DNA of 64,000 nucleotides, from the NCBI GenBank assembly GCA_052170555.1, contig JBQNAI010000003.1, positions 124,001 through 188,000 on the forward strand. The letters run 5' to 3'. Under the pieces are notes generated by a model. That model saw only the letters and a program-made list of their open reading frames with translations, did not search any database and was not told where the DNA came from. Made by a program: the position numbers and the translations under genes. Shown in pieces: positions 1 through 9,062 of this stretch; within the stretch, counting starts at the first letter, position 1, and each line of letters starts with the position of its first letter. Origin of the DNA: Scybalousia_A sp052170555. GTDB taxonomy: Bacteria > Bacteroidota > Bacteroidia > Bacteroidales > P3.

Positions 1-88
1 TACTAAACCCAATTATCAAAACAACAAAATAAATCCTAGTAGCATTGAAAAATATCGCTATTTTACACAAATAAAGCAAGGAAACTTT

Positions 89-130
89 TTACCAATCTCC
101 CACTTTATTTTCCTATTGTCTCACTTTAAT
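89..130 (-). repeat. 21-bp modular repeat array 1 (2 units)
   Basis: Two adjacent 21-bp units at 89-109 and 110-130, both read on the minus strand and both of the AAAGTGG/AAAGTGA core type. They lie downstream of the secreted-protein gene that ends at 230. They are degenerate compared with the best array at 53027-53089. The rest of 1-229 shows no gene. Confidence 0.6.
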
Positions 131-229
131 TTTACGCTACGGAATATCAATATTTACTTTTCAGCTTATGTCTCTATTTTTTACGCTTCTATAATCTAAT
201 TGTAGCAGGGAAAGTTATCAACGACAAAG

Positions 230-1861
230 TTAACGCACTCCTTCTCTCGTCTCTACCTTACCTATCATATTGTTATCTTGATGATGTACCAAAAAGACAA
301 TATATTTGTCGTGAGTTAGAAACAGAGTTTTAAAGAAAGGCATTTCTTTACTATCTTCTCTACTTTTAAACGACTGTAACCAATTGTAGCTTCCGTCAGA
401 AAAAACTTGAACAAAACTAACTTGAGTACGAAGTCTATCACTATCATATTGTTTATTCGGAGTAAATTGACCATTTTTAAAGTTAGCAGTATGATCATTA
501 AACATAATATACATACCATAGCGATCACGTGTCAAAGCATATCCATTATAGTCATTACTTCCCTTATATTCTTTCTGTCTTTTGGCGACAAATCCATTAC
601 CCGAAACTACACCTGCCTTATCTATATTTGTAATTACAATATCTCTATAAAACATAGCATCTTCTCCCGTAGCCTTCTCACCTCTTCTTCTCGGAGGTTG
701 TAGCGTAGAGTGATAACGTTGTTCTCCAACCATTATAACATTCCCTCCAATCATAGGAACCAAATAATCTACATACGTACTGAATACTGACGGAATGACC
801 ATCCCATTAGACGCAATAATAGGACGTTTAGCTTTCTTATTCTTTGGATTAGGTTTGAAAGGAGATACCATTTCATCATTTTCGTAATCTTTAAATTCTA
901 CTTGTGAGAAATTTTTCTGGTAATGACGCCGCTTATCAAATGTATAGGCAAATGAACCAATAGAAAGGGTCGGGTTTTCATTACTTACACCGTAATATCC
1001 TGCCAGAACATAATCACCTTCCATATTGAAACAACATTTCATATCAGTAACCCATGCTTTATCAATTTGAAGAGTATGCCCTTTATTAATATAAGGCTCC
1101 ATATGTATTAAAAATGCTTTATCATCACAGTGATTAATCTTCTTCCCTTCTACATAACCATTAATAGCCAACAATACACGCTTACCATCGTTAGAGACAG
1201 CAATATCACTCATCTTATATTTTTGCATTTGTATATTTTTCATAGCGTAACCCTTGTCCCAAAGCATATTGAGTTTATCATCATAAACCTTTACCGTAGC
1301 ATTCTTACCATTAGTGTCATTCTCTAAGGCACAAAATACCATCTTAGTTTTATTCTCTGAAAAATTAAACAAATATAAATAGTTATAAGAAAGAAATTTT
1401 TTAGGTTCATCTATTAAACGCATATCTCGCAAATGCAGAAATTCATAATATAACGACTGTTTAGCCGGTTTAGCTGGGGTTGTATTCTTTTTCTTAGACG
1501 ATTTAATAACAGAAGATTTTTCTTCCTTCTTCTTAGAAAGAATAAATCCGACCAAATCATTACTTCTCCACGTATGTTCTATTTTAAACTTATTACTACC
1601 AAAATTTATACGAACAATTTTCTCTATTTTCCCATTTTTATCAGTGCGTACTAAGTAGTAACGAATCTCATACTCCCCTTGCCCAACATATTCGTCCAAA
1701 CTATAATAAAAATAATAACCATCAATGTCCTCAGCTAAGAACTGTGCGTTTTTGCAGTTATCCTTTATTTCGTAAAATCGCTCAGACCATTGAATATCCA
1801 TCTGAGCAAAAACACCAAACGTCATAAAAATGCCTACAAGAACTACAAATATTTTTTTCAT
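230..1861 (-). CDS. Secreted protein of unknown function
   Basis: A 543-residue protein with a clear N-terminal signal peptide (hydrophobic run, then FGVFAQ), so it should be exported to the periplasm or cell surface. A lysine/serine-rich low-complexity linker (KKKEEKSS...) lies at about residues 110-135. The remainder contains recurring strand-rich segments such as VSNDGKRVLLAING and VFSDGSYNWLQSF, which look like beta-propeller blades, but I recognise no named family. There is no T9SS sorting domain at the C-terminus. A Bacteroidota -7 box sits about 26 nt upstream of the start. It stands alone downstream of uvrA, separated from it by a repeat array. Confidence 0.75.
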   Translation of the reverse strand: MKKIFVVLVGIFMTFGVFAQMDIQWSERFYEIKDNCKNAQFLAEDIDGYYFYYSLDEYVGQGEYEIRYYLVRTDKNGKIEKIVRINFGSNKFKIEHTWRSNDLVGFILSKKKEEKSSVIKSSKKKNTTPAKPAKQSLYYEFLHLRDMRLIDEPKKFLSYNYLYLFNFSENKTKMVFCALENDTNGKNATVKVYDDKLNMLWDKGYAMKNIQMQKYKMSDIAVSNDGKRVLLAINGYVEGKKINHCDDKAFLIHMEPYINKGHTLQIDKAWVTDMKCCFNMEGDYVLAGYYGVSNENPTLSIGSFAYTFDKRRHYQKNFSQVEFKDYENDEMVSPFKPNPKNKKAKRPIIASNGMVIPSVFSTYVDYLVPMIGGNVIMVGEQRYHSTLQPPRRRGEKATGEDAMFYRDIVITNIDKAGVVSGNGFVAKRQKEYKGSNDYNGYALTRDRYGMYIMFNDHTANFKNGQFTPNKQYDSDRLRTQVSFVQVFSDGSYNWLQSFKSREDSKEMPFFKTLFLTHDKYIVFLVHHQDNNMIGKVETREGVR

Positions 1862-1887
1862 ACTTCATTTGATTTCAAAACGTGATG

Positions 1888-1895
1888 CAAAGATA
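1888..1895 (-). promoter_or_regulatory. -7 promoter box for the secreted protein gene
   Basis: On the minus strand this reads TATCTTTG, matching TAnnTTTG, followed by C. It lies 26 nt upstream of the start at 1861. The -33 element is not clear. Confidence 0.5.
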
Positions 1896-1958
1896 ATAAG
1901 AATTTTTGAAACGATTGTCATAACAATATAAAAAAACTGACTAATATGATATTACGTT

Positions 1959-2042
1959 TCATCAATACCAGACTTCAATTTATTAATGTCAGACTTTAAT
2001 TTATTAACTTCAAAAAAGAATTTGCTAACCTCAGACTTTAAT
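1959..2042 (-). repeat. 21-bp modular repeat array 2 (4 units)
   Basis: Four head-to-tail units at 1959-1979, 1980-2000, 2001-2021 and 2022-2042, read on the minus strand. Three have an AAAGTCT-like core (AGACTTTAAT on the plus strand) and one has the CTTTTTTG-type core. The 21-bp spacing holds across all four. The array lies between uvrA and the next gene on the same strand. Confidence 0.75.
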
Positions 2043-2104
2043 TTACAAAAAATACACTTCGAAATAATATTTATTTGTCTCCTGTAAACTCAAAATGATA
2101 TCGT

Positions 2105-4888
2105 TTATATCTTATTTCGTAAAAATTTACTTGTTGGTGTATTAGCATCAGCTAACTGTTCAGGTGTCCCTTCAAATATTATTTTACCTCCCTTCTTTCC
2201 TCCTTCGGGTCCCATTTCTATTAACCAATCAGCAGTCCTGATTATATCCAGATGATGCTCTATTATTAGCACACTGTGTCCATAACCTATCAAATCATCA
2301 AAACATTGGTTTAATTTATTTATATCATCAAAATGTAAGCCTGTTGTAGGTTCGTCAAAAACGAATAGTATAGGTTTAGCACTATTTTCTTTGATCAGAT
2401 AAGTAGCGAGTTTGATTCGTTGTGCTTCTCCCCCACTGACAGAACTCAAAGACTGACCTAATTGCAAATACCCCAAACCCGTACGTTGCAAAACAGAGAG
2501 TTTGTGATTAATTTTAACACAATGAGAATTTGTCTTATCGTTAAAAAAACTTATCGCCTCATCTACGGTCATAGATAACACCTCTGCAATATTCTTATCT
2601 TTGTATTTAATTTCCAAAGTTTCCTCTTTGTAGCGTCTTCCGTGGCATTCCTCACATTCTAGCGTAACATCAGCCATAAATTGCATATGAATTTCAACTT
2701 TACCATCACCTTTACACGTCTCACATCTCCCTCCCTCCACATTAAATGAGAAATAACCCGACTTATATCCTCTCGTTTTCGCCAAAGGTTGCAAAGCAAA
2801 CAATTCTCTTATATCATCAAAAGCACCAATATACAAAACAGGATTACTTCTTGATGATTTTCCTATTGGATTTTGGTCAATAACCTGTATATCTTTGATA
2901 AGTGATAGACTACCTTGAACATCGGAACACCTGGGTTTATAATCAGTGGTTATATCAAAGTACATACGCAAAGCATTTACAAAAACCTTACTAACCAATG
3001 TACTTTTGCCAGAACCAGATACGCCACAAACTACAACTTTTTCATTTAGGGGGACCCGAAAACTTACATTTTGTAGATTGTTACCATAAGCGTTCTCAAT
3101 CATCAAATATTCTTTGGAATTAATATGAGGCTTAACGAAGGGAATTTTTGATTCGTGCCTTAAATATCTAGCAGTCAATGAGTCTTTACTCTTTAATAAT
3201 CCCTTAACAGTACCCTCAAAAACGACCTCCCCTCCATTACTTCCTGCAAATGGTCCAATATCTATAATATAGTCAGCCTGATTAATAACGTCTTCATCAT
3301 GCTCTACAACAATTACCGTATTACCTGCATCTCTTAGGGTCTTCAATACCTTGATAAGGCGATTAGTATCAATCGTATGCAATCCTATCGTCGGTTCATC
3401 AAGAATGTACATGCTCCCTACTAAAGGTGAACCTATTGAGGTGGCAAGAACTATCCTTTGACTCTCTCCTCCCGAAAGTGTTGAGCTCTGTCTATTAAGT
3501 GTTATATAACCTAATCCCACCTCTATCAAATAATACAATCGTGATTTTATTTCTTTGACAATTCTTTCTGCCGCTTGAGTTTCATAATCTGTGAGTTTCA
3601 AGTTATTGAAAAAGACATTCAATTCATCAATAGGCATTAAGAGTATATCAACTATGGATTTACCATTAATTTTTACATACTGTACATCTTTTCTTAATCT
3701 TGTTGCTAGACAGTCAGGACAAATTGTTTTACCGGTATAACGAGACAACAAAACACGAAACTGAATCTTGTAACTTTCTTTACGTATTATATCAAAAAAT
3801 TGATAAATACCAACAATGTTTTCATCTCCGTACCAAAGCAAGTGCTTCTCCTCTTTAGTGAGTTCATTATACGGACGATGAATAGGAAATTTACGATGAG
3901 CTTTTCTTATAAAATCGTCTTTGAATTTGCTCATCATAACACCTTTCCAACAATTGACCACATCCTCATAGACACTTAAATAAGGTTTTGTTATAACCAA
4001 ATCTTCACTTATCCCCTCTATTTGTCCCAATCCCTTACAATGCGGGCAGGCTCCGTAAGAATTATTGAACGAAAAGAAATTTTCCGTAGGTTTTGTAAAG
4101 ACCATACCATCCCTTTCAAACCGATTAGAAAATTTTTCTTGCTTATCCTCCGCCCAAATAATACAATAACCATTAGATTCATTGAAAGCAGTATGTACAC
4201 TCTCACTCAAACGCAAATATTTTTCTTCATTATCTTTTTGTATTGTTAATCTATCAATCAAAAGTAATAATTCTTTCGCCTTAATCTTAGTTTTACTTTC
4301 TAATATTGAATCAATACGAACTATTTTATCAGATATGAATAAACGTGTATAACCACTCTGCAAAAAAATACTTAGTTTTTCTTCTACGTTATCGTCCTTC
4401 TCTATCATTATCGGGCACAGTATGTATATTTTTTTACCATCAAAATCTCGTAATACTGCATCCACAACATTGCTTACAGAGTCCCTTCTAACCTCCTTTC
4501 CACTTATCGGAGAATATGTACGACCTATTTTTGTGAAAAGCAATTTTAGATATTCATATATCTCTGTTGTTGTTCCAACAGTACTCCTTGGATTGCGATT
4601 CATCGTACGCTGCTCAACGGCTATTGCCGGCGGAATATTTTCTATGAAATCTACATCCGGTTTTTTCATCCTACCTATAAACTGTCGTGCATACGCAGAC
4701 AAGGATTCTATATAACGTCTCTGTCCTTCTGCAAAAAGTGTATCAAAAGCCAAAGAAGATTTACCCGAACCAGACACTCCCGTAATGACAGTAAAAGAGT
4801 TTTGAGGTATGTGTATATCTATGTTTTTAAGGTTATTAACCTTTATCCCTTTTAAAGTAATAAATGTTTTCTTATCTAATCTTTTCAC
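2105..4888 (-). CDS. uvrA: UvrABC excinuclease subunit A
   Basis: A 927-residue UvrA, the DNA-damage sensor of nucleotide excision repair. It has two ABC ATPase modules. Walker A GVSGSGKSS is at residues 37-45, signature LSGGESQR near 470 followed by LDEPT; the second Walker A GVSGSGKST is near 621, signature VSGGEAQR near 815 followed by FDEPTTGLH. The C-terminal zinc module (CETCKG, CEECHG) is at about 719-745. The first zinc finger keeps only one pair, CPHCKG near 279; the preceding pair is replaced by a cysteine-free FSNRFERDG stretch, which I recall as usual for Bacteroidota UvrA. The start codon is GTG; there is no in-frame ATG nearby and a TAA lies 12 nt upstream. The -7 box is only 4 nt away, so the message may be leaderless. 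Confidence 0.96.
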   Translation of the reverse strand: MKRLDKKTFITLKGIKVNNLKNIDIHIPQNSFTVITGVSGSGKSSLAFDTLFAEGQRRYIESLSAYARQFIGRMKKPDVDFIENIPPAIAVEQRTMNRNPRSTVGTTTEIYEYLKLLFTKIGRTYSPISGKEVRRDSVSNVVDAVLRDFDGKKIYILCPIMIEKDDNVEEKLSIFLQSGYTRLFISDKIVRIDSILESKTKIKAKELLLLIDRLTIQKDNEEKYLRLSESVHTAFNESNGYCIIWAEDKQEKFSNRFERDGMVFTKPTENFFSFNNSYGACPHCKGLGQIEGISEDLVITKPYLSVYEDVVNCWKGVMMSKFKDDFIRKAHRKFPIHRPYNELTKEEKHLLWYGDENIVGIYQFFDIIRKESYKIQFRVLLSRYTGKTICPDCLATRLRKDVQYVKINGKSIVDILLMPIDELNVFFNNLKLTDYETQAAERIVKEIKSRLYYLIEVGLGYITLNRQSSTLSGGESQRIVLATSIGSPLVGSMYILDEPTIGLHTIDTNRLIKVLKTLRDAGNTVIVVEHDEDVINQADYIIDIGPFAGSNGGEVVFEGTVKGLLKSKDSLTARYLRHESKIPFVKPHINSKEYLMIENAYGNNLQNVSFRVPLNEKVVVCGVSGSGKSTLVSKVFVNALRMYFDITTDYKPRCSDVQGSLSLIKDIQVIDQNPIGKSSRSNPVLYIGAFDDIRELFALQPLAKTRGYKSGYFSFNVEGGRCETCKGDGKVEIHMQFMADVTLECEECHGRRYKEETLEIKYKDKNIAEVLSMTVDEAISFFNDKTNSHCVKINHKLSVLQRTGLGYLQLGQSLSSVSGGEAQRIKLATYLIKENSAKPILFVFDEPTTGLHFDDINKLNQCFDDLIGYGHSVLIIEHHLDIIRTADWLIEMGPEGGKKGGKIIFEGTPEQLADANTPTSKFLRNKI

Positions 4889-4892
4889 AATG

Positions 4893-4900
4893 CAAAGTTA
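4893..4900 (-). promoter_or_regulatory. -7 promoter box for uvrA, abutting the start codon
   Basis: On the minus strand this reads TAACTTTG followed by C. Transcription would begin about 4 nt downstream, at or next to the GTG codon at 4888. Confidence 0.6.
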
Positions 4901-4930
4901 CAAAAAAATCACACAATCTGATATTACAAA

Positions 4931-4993
4931 ATTAAAGTGCAACATTAGTAAATTCTTTCTTGACATTAGTAAATTCTTTTTTGAAAAGAATTA
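4931..4993 (+). repeat. 21-bp modular repeat array 3 (3 units)
   Basis: Units 4931-4951 (AAAGTGC core), 4952-4972 (CTTTCTT core with exact GACATTAGTAA) and 4973-4993 (palindromic cap, ATTCTTTT-TTG-AAAAGAAT). Order: G-type, P-type, cap. The array lies immediately upstream of the uvrA promoter. Confidence 0.8.
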
Positions 4994-4999
4994 CAGCGT

Positions 5000-6645
5000 T
5001 CCACATCTAATTTTCACCAATTAATACACCTCATTGGGAAATAGATAAAAAAGAGTATCAAAAAAAAAGACTGAAGGAACAATATACAAAAAACAAATAC
5101 ACATTACGAAATACTGTAAAAATATTTGGGTAATTAGAAAATATCTCTACACTCTCATAAAAACCAATAAATAGTAACAATAATTACAAATAGAAAATAT
5201 ACTACACTATATGGTACAAATCAATATCTTTTATTTCATATACATTGATATGGTCTATATCCATTAGATGAAGTACAACATCTATTGTTATCTTATTCTT
5301 TCTTTACAATATGATTATTAACAAAAGATAAGTATGCTAAAATTAAACGCCTCAGTAAACAAAAAATTCATTTGCATTCTCAACCATAAGTTTAGCAAAT
5401 ATATAAACTATACCAACAACTTAAAACAAGTCAATGTTGTATCGTCTTATATAACTTTGATAACAAAAGTTAATCAAAATAAAAAAGAAAACTACAAACA
5501 AGGCTACAAATCAAAATGATATGAATAAGTAATAAAAGAAAGTTTTTAGTGGCAATATACTTTTTTTTGTAATAGTAATAGTAATTGCCTCCTTTATAAC
5601 ATACAAAAATGAAGAAAAAAAATAATAAAAATGACAATAAAAACATTAATAAACATATTAAAATAAATAATGGAGGAAAGATAAAATTAGCAATTACATA
5701 TACAAGTAATTATGATTGCTATAATATTCTATGATGTCATAATTTTCCAAATAAGATTAACTGATTATATATAACAGGAGGTAAAATGCTTTTGAAAACT
5801 AACGACATTATGAAAATATTTCATACATAAAAATCTTAGATATGAACACTTTCAATAAGTATTTCGGTATTAAGTTTGAAGAATATAGACACCTACATCA
5901 TAAAGATATTGGAAATGTCAATAAAGTAATATGTCTTAATGTCTTTTTTAGTAAATAAGAGAATAATTGGTTATTATATTCAATTCTATTCTTTAAGTGT
6001 AAAAATATTTATCAATTATTTATGTCATAAGACACTATTCATGATATGTTTGATAAAAATAAATTGATAATTCTCTACAAGAACAGGAGCTATTCCAACA
6101 ATTGCATGTAAAATGTTGCTATAATATCTATCGTAATTAAATCTTACTGTGATAGATGAGCTAAAATTAAGTTGATATTTATTATACAAAAAAGCGATAT
6201 ACACATAGAAAAGGATGTAGTGTTAAATGTTATAGAGATAAATGGAAGTTAAACTAAATATATCACCTTATGAAAAACAAAAAGTACAATAAATTATTTA
6301 TAAATCATATATCAAAATATTACTATTATGTCTATTCTATCTTGTGGTTAGAATTAATATTTACTAATATTATAAAACTGACCGTGTATTACAAAGTAGA
6401 GAAACTTCATAGCAATAATAAGTAGATATGTCGTAGGTCTTTTGATTTATATTGTATAGTAAAAGAAGAGGAGAGGAACATGGAATAAAGACTACTACTA
6501 AAGAAAAAATATTTATAAATCCTAGGGGTCTTTAATAAGTAATTTATTATCCTGAGCAATGCATCCAAAAAGTCCTAACAACAAAATAGAATAGTCAAAC
6601 GGCGATTTATTTTATTAAATAATCCTGTTCTTCAAATAAAATTTG
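5000..6645. other. Gene-free decayed region
   Basis: About 1.6 kb of very AT-rich DNA with no convincing intact gene. Short open frames occur (for example 5334-5519 and 5842-5958), but none shows a recognisable family, signal peptide plus body, or start context. One possible broken membrane-anchored gene is listed separately at 5531-5734. No 21-bp repeats, RNA genes or terminators were seen here. Confidence 0.5.
5531..5734 (+). pseudogene. Possible remnant of a membrane-anchored protein gene
   Basis: Reading across frames gives a basic start (NKRKFLVA), a hydrophobic segment (VIVIVIASFITY) in the next frame, a lysine/asparagine-rich linker, then GGKIKLAITYTSNYDCY before a stop. At least one frameshift and stop codons at 5570-5580 interrupt it. 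The GGKIKLAITYTSN segment is faintly like the start of a periplasmic substrate-binding or MltF-type domain. That resemblance is weak and I would not name the gene from it. Confidence 0.25.
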
Positions 6646-6653
6646 TACCTTTG
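6646..6653 (+). promoter_or_regulatory. -7 promoter box
   Basis: TACCTTTG followed by C. It places the transcription start near 6657. This rules out the TTG at 6651 as a start codon and favours the ATG at 6687 for the following gene. Confidence 0.6.
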
Positions 6654-6686
6654 CAACTGTTTTTGCAGAGTATATTTTTGTTTTGT

Positions 6687-8081
6687 ATGGAAAGGAAACT
6701 TATTACATATTTTATTTTGTTATTATGCTCATTAATTAAAATGTATTCCCAAAATGTGTTTATCAATCTACAAGGAGAGAGTCTGAAAGAGCAAAATATC
6801 AGATTATCATGTATAGACGATAGAATTTCCCTGATAGAAAAAACGCTCAAAAGTTTTAAAGCGGATGAAAACACAACATTTGTAAGTATCAACATTACTC
6901 TTGAAGAAATTAAAGAAGTTGCTTTGAAGGTCGGAATACGAGAATTCCATTTTATTGCCGTACCAGGTAACACCTATTACATAAATGTTTTACCCTATAA
7001 AGTAGATGATTTTTCCTTTGCAATGAAACAAATCCTACCGGTGGAATTTTCTATGCAACATAATGACAACACCAACAATCAAATAGAAGACATTGACACT
7101 TGTCTAAATAACTTTATAGAGGAAAATTTCAGAATGCTCCAACTAAGAGACTCAATAAGTATTACAAAACTAAATAAATTACAACATGATTTATCTTTGA
7201 AATATGCATCTAATGAATATGTATCTAATTATTTGAAATATGAGTTTGCATCTTTAAAATACGCACTTTATATTGTTAACAGAGAAAAAATACAACAAAA
7301 TTTGTTCCAATCGTCTGCCATATTGTACGACAACATTGGTTACATGGACTGTTTTAATACTGTTTTTAGTCATTATTTTTCAAAAGGTTATAAATTTATT
7401 TCAAAAGAAGATATAGAAAAATGGCTAGATGCGAATAATTATTCTGCATTCAATGATGCTCTTGGTAGAGACAGTATTTTGAAGAACGAAATGGTTAGAG
7501 AAATGGTGTTTTTACAGGGAATGAAAGATGCATTTTTGGATGGTGTATTTGCAAGAAGTCAAATATTTAAGATACTTGATAAATTTGAAAAGCAAACAAA
7601 ATTCAGTCAGCATAAAAAAATTGCTGCCAATTTAAAGAAATATTTATCTGCACGGGATTTTCATGGCAAGGAATTACCAAGCATGCTACTTAAAAACATA
7701 GAAGGTAACGAAATATTGTTACAAAAGTATATGAATAAGCCACTCATTGTCTGTCTTATGCAGACAGATTGTACTACTTGCCTGAAAGAGCTAGAGACTA
7801 TACATTATTATTATGACAGCATCAAAACTAATTGCAATGTAGTTGCAATTAGTTTTGATAAGTCTTTTGAGAAAATGTATAATTTCGTAAAAAATTCCAA
7901 AACGGGGGTTAAATATGAATTTCCCTTTTTGTATTTTAATTACAATTGGGATATCGTAGAAGAGTTTAAGTTGCACTTTTTCCCTACATTCGTACTTATT
8001 AACCCTGATGGCAAAATAGCACAAAATCCATTTGCATCTCCATCGATTGGATCATTGAAAAAGTTTATGAATAAAAAATAA
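6687..8081 (+). CDS. Secreted thioredoxin-fold (TlpA/AhpC-type) protein
   Basis: A 464-residue protein starting MERKLITYFILLLCSL, a signal peptide. The open frame extends back to a TTG at 6651, but that codon overlaps the promoter, so the ATG at 6687 is chosen. The N-terminal half is strand-rich and resembles the DUF4369 domain that precedes thioredoxin domains in Bacteroidota. A helical middle follows. The last about 130 residues form a thioredoxin fold with the redox pair in DCTTC and a later FPTFVLINPDGK with the cis-proline. Likely a periplasmic thiol-disulfide oxidoreductase; substrate unknown. It ends 7 nt before a glycosyltransferase gene, so the two are probably cotranscribed. Confidence 0.8.
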   Translation: MERKLITYFILLLCSLIKMYSQNVFINLQGESLKEQNIRLSCIDDRISLIEKTLKSFKADENTTFVSINITLEEIKEVALKVGIREFHFIAVPGNTYYINVLPYKVDDFSFAMKQILPVEFSMQHNDNTNNQIEDIDTCLNNFIEENFRMLQLRDSISITKLNKLQHDLSLKYASNEYVSNYLKYEFASLKYALYIVNREKIQQNLFQSSAILYDNIGYMDCFNTVFSHYFSKGYKFISKEDIEKWLDANNYSAFNDALGRDSILKNEMVREMVFLQGMKDAFLDGVFARSQIFKILDKFEKQTKFSQHKKIAANLKKYLSARDFHGKELPSMLLKNIEGNEILLQKYMNKPLIVCLMQTDCTTCLKELETIHYYYDSIKTNCNVVAISFDKSFEKMYNFVKNSKTGVKYEFPFLYFNYNWDIVEEFKLHFFPTFVLINPDGKIAQNPFASPSIGSLKKFMNKK

Positions 8082-8088
8082 TAGAAAT

Positions 8089-8814
8089 ATGTCTGATAGT
8101 CTTGTAATAATACCTACATATAACGAAAAGGAGAATATAGAAAATATTATTCGTTATACCTTGAAATTGAAAAAAGAATTTGATATTCTAATAATAGATG
8201 ATGGTTCTCCTGATGGGACAGCTGACATTGTCAAGAAACTTATACAAGAATTTCCTCAAAGACTGTTCCTTGAACGAAGGCAAGGTAAATTAGGTTTAGG
8301 TACGGCCTATATCCACGGTTTCCGTTGGGCATTACGTAGGGATTATGAATATATCTTTGAGATGGATGCTGACTTTTCGCATCCACCAAAGAAATTGATA
8401 GATATGTATGTCGCTTGTAGCAAAGAGGGATTTGATGTGGCTGTCGGTTCTAGATATCTTGGTGGTAAAATCTCGGTAGTTAACTGGCCTATCGGCAGAG
8501 TTTTTATGTCTTATTATGCCAGTGTTTTTGTAAGATTGGTCTTAGGTGTTAAGATTTGTGATGCAACTGCAGGTTTTGTATGTTACACAAGAAAAGTATT
8601 GGAAAGAATCAACTTCAATAAGATACAATTTGTTGGTTATGCTTTCCAAATAGAGATGAAATACACTTCACATCAACTCGGATTCAAAATTAAAGAAATT
8701 CCTATTGTGTTTACAGACCGTGTATTGGGGCAAAGTAAGATGAGTATGAAGATATTCAAGGAAGCTTTCTTCGGAGTATTTAGATTAAGATTTAGAAACT
8801 GGAAGAATTATTAA
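8089..8814 (+). CDS. GT2 polyprenol-phosphate mannosyltransferase-like enzyme
   Basis: A 241-residue family-2 glycosyltransferase of the dolichol-phosphate mannose synthase (DPM1) type. It should transfer a sugar from a nucleotide donor to a polyprenyl phosphate at the inner membrane. Visible motifs are VIIPTYNEKENI at the N-terminus, IDDGSPDGTADIV, and the metal-binding DADFSHPP; the acceptor-side VGSRYLGGK and DATAGFVCY also fit this subfamily. There is no C-terminal membrane domain, as in short bacterial DPM1-like enzymes. The sugar cannot be told from sequence alone. It follows the thioredoxin-fold gene by 7 nt. Confidence 0.9.
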   Translation: MSDSLVIIPTYNEKENIENIIRYTLKLKKEFDILIIDDGSPDGTADIVKKLIQEFPQRLFLERRQGKLGLGTAYIHGFRWALRRDYEYIFEMDADFSHPPKKLIDMYVACSKEGFDVAVGSRYLGGKISVVNWPIGRVFMSYYASVFVRLVLGVKICDATAGFVCYTRKVLERINFNKIQFVGYAFQIEMKYTSHQLGFKIKEIPIVFTDRVLGQSKMSMKIFKEAFFGVFRLRFRNWKNY

Positions 8815-8887
8815 ATAGGAGATGTAAGAATAGAACACATATATTAAATGCATTTAAAAAATCTCAGATAAAATACCTCATTAAGAA

Positions 8888-8950
8888 ATTGTTTTCAAGA
8901 AAGAATAAATTGTTTCTTGACATTAATAAATTCTTTTCAAGAAAGAGTTT
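8888..8950 (+). repeat. 21-bp modular repeat array 4 (3 units)
   Basis: Units 8888-8908 (cap-like, TTTTCAAGAAAG), 8909-8929 (P-type, GACATTAATAA constant part) and 8930-8950 (palindromic cap, ATTCTTTTCAAGAAAGA). It lies between the glycosyltransferase and the DPP gene, both on the plus strand. Confidence 0.75.
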
Positions 8951-9062
8951 TAACAATCGGCTAAAATAATTTATTGTTTGAATGTTCTCATACTATTTCT
9001 ATAGGAGTCTTTTTATTTGTGATGGACGAAATGAGAATTATGAGTAAAATTAATATAATAAA

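Noticed and set aside
4026..4120. Missing first cysteine pair of the UvrA zinc finger as a loss-of-function change
   Set aside because: From memory this cysteine-free segment is normal in Bacteroidota UvrA, and all ATPase and C-terminal zinc motifs are intact.
4809..5024. Small open frame on the plus strand containing heptapeptide repeats (FLDISKF, LKCNISK)
   Set aside because: It starts inside uvrA on the opposite strand, and the heptads come only from translating 21-bp DNA repeat units in frame (21 nt is 7 codons). Similar peptides arise at other arrays in unrelated contexts.
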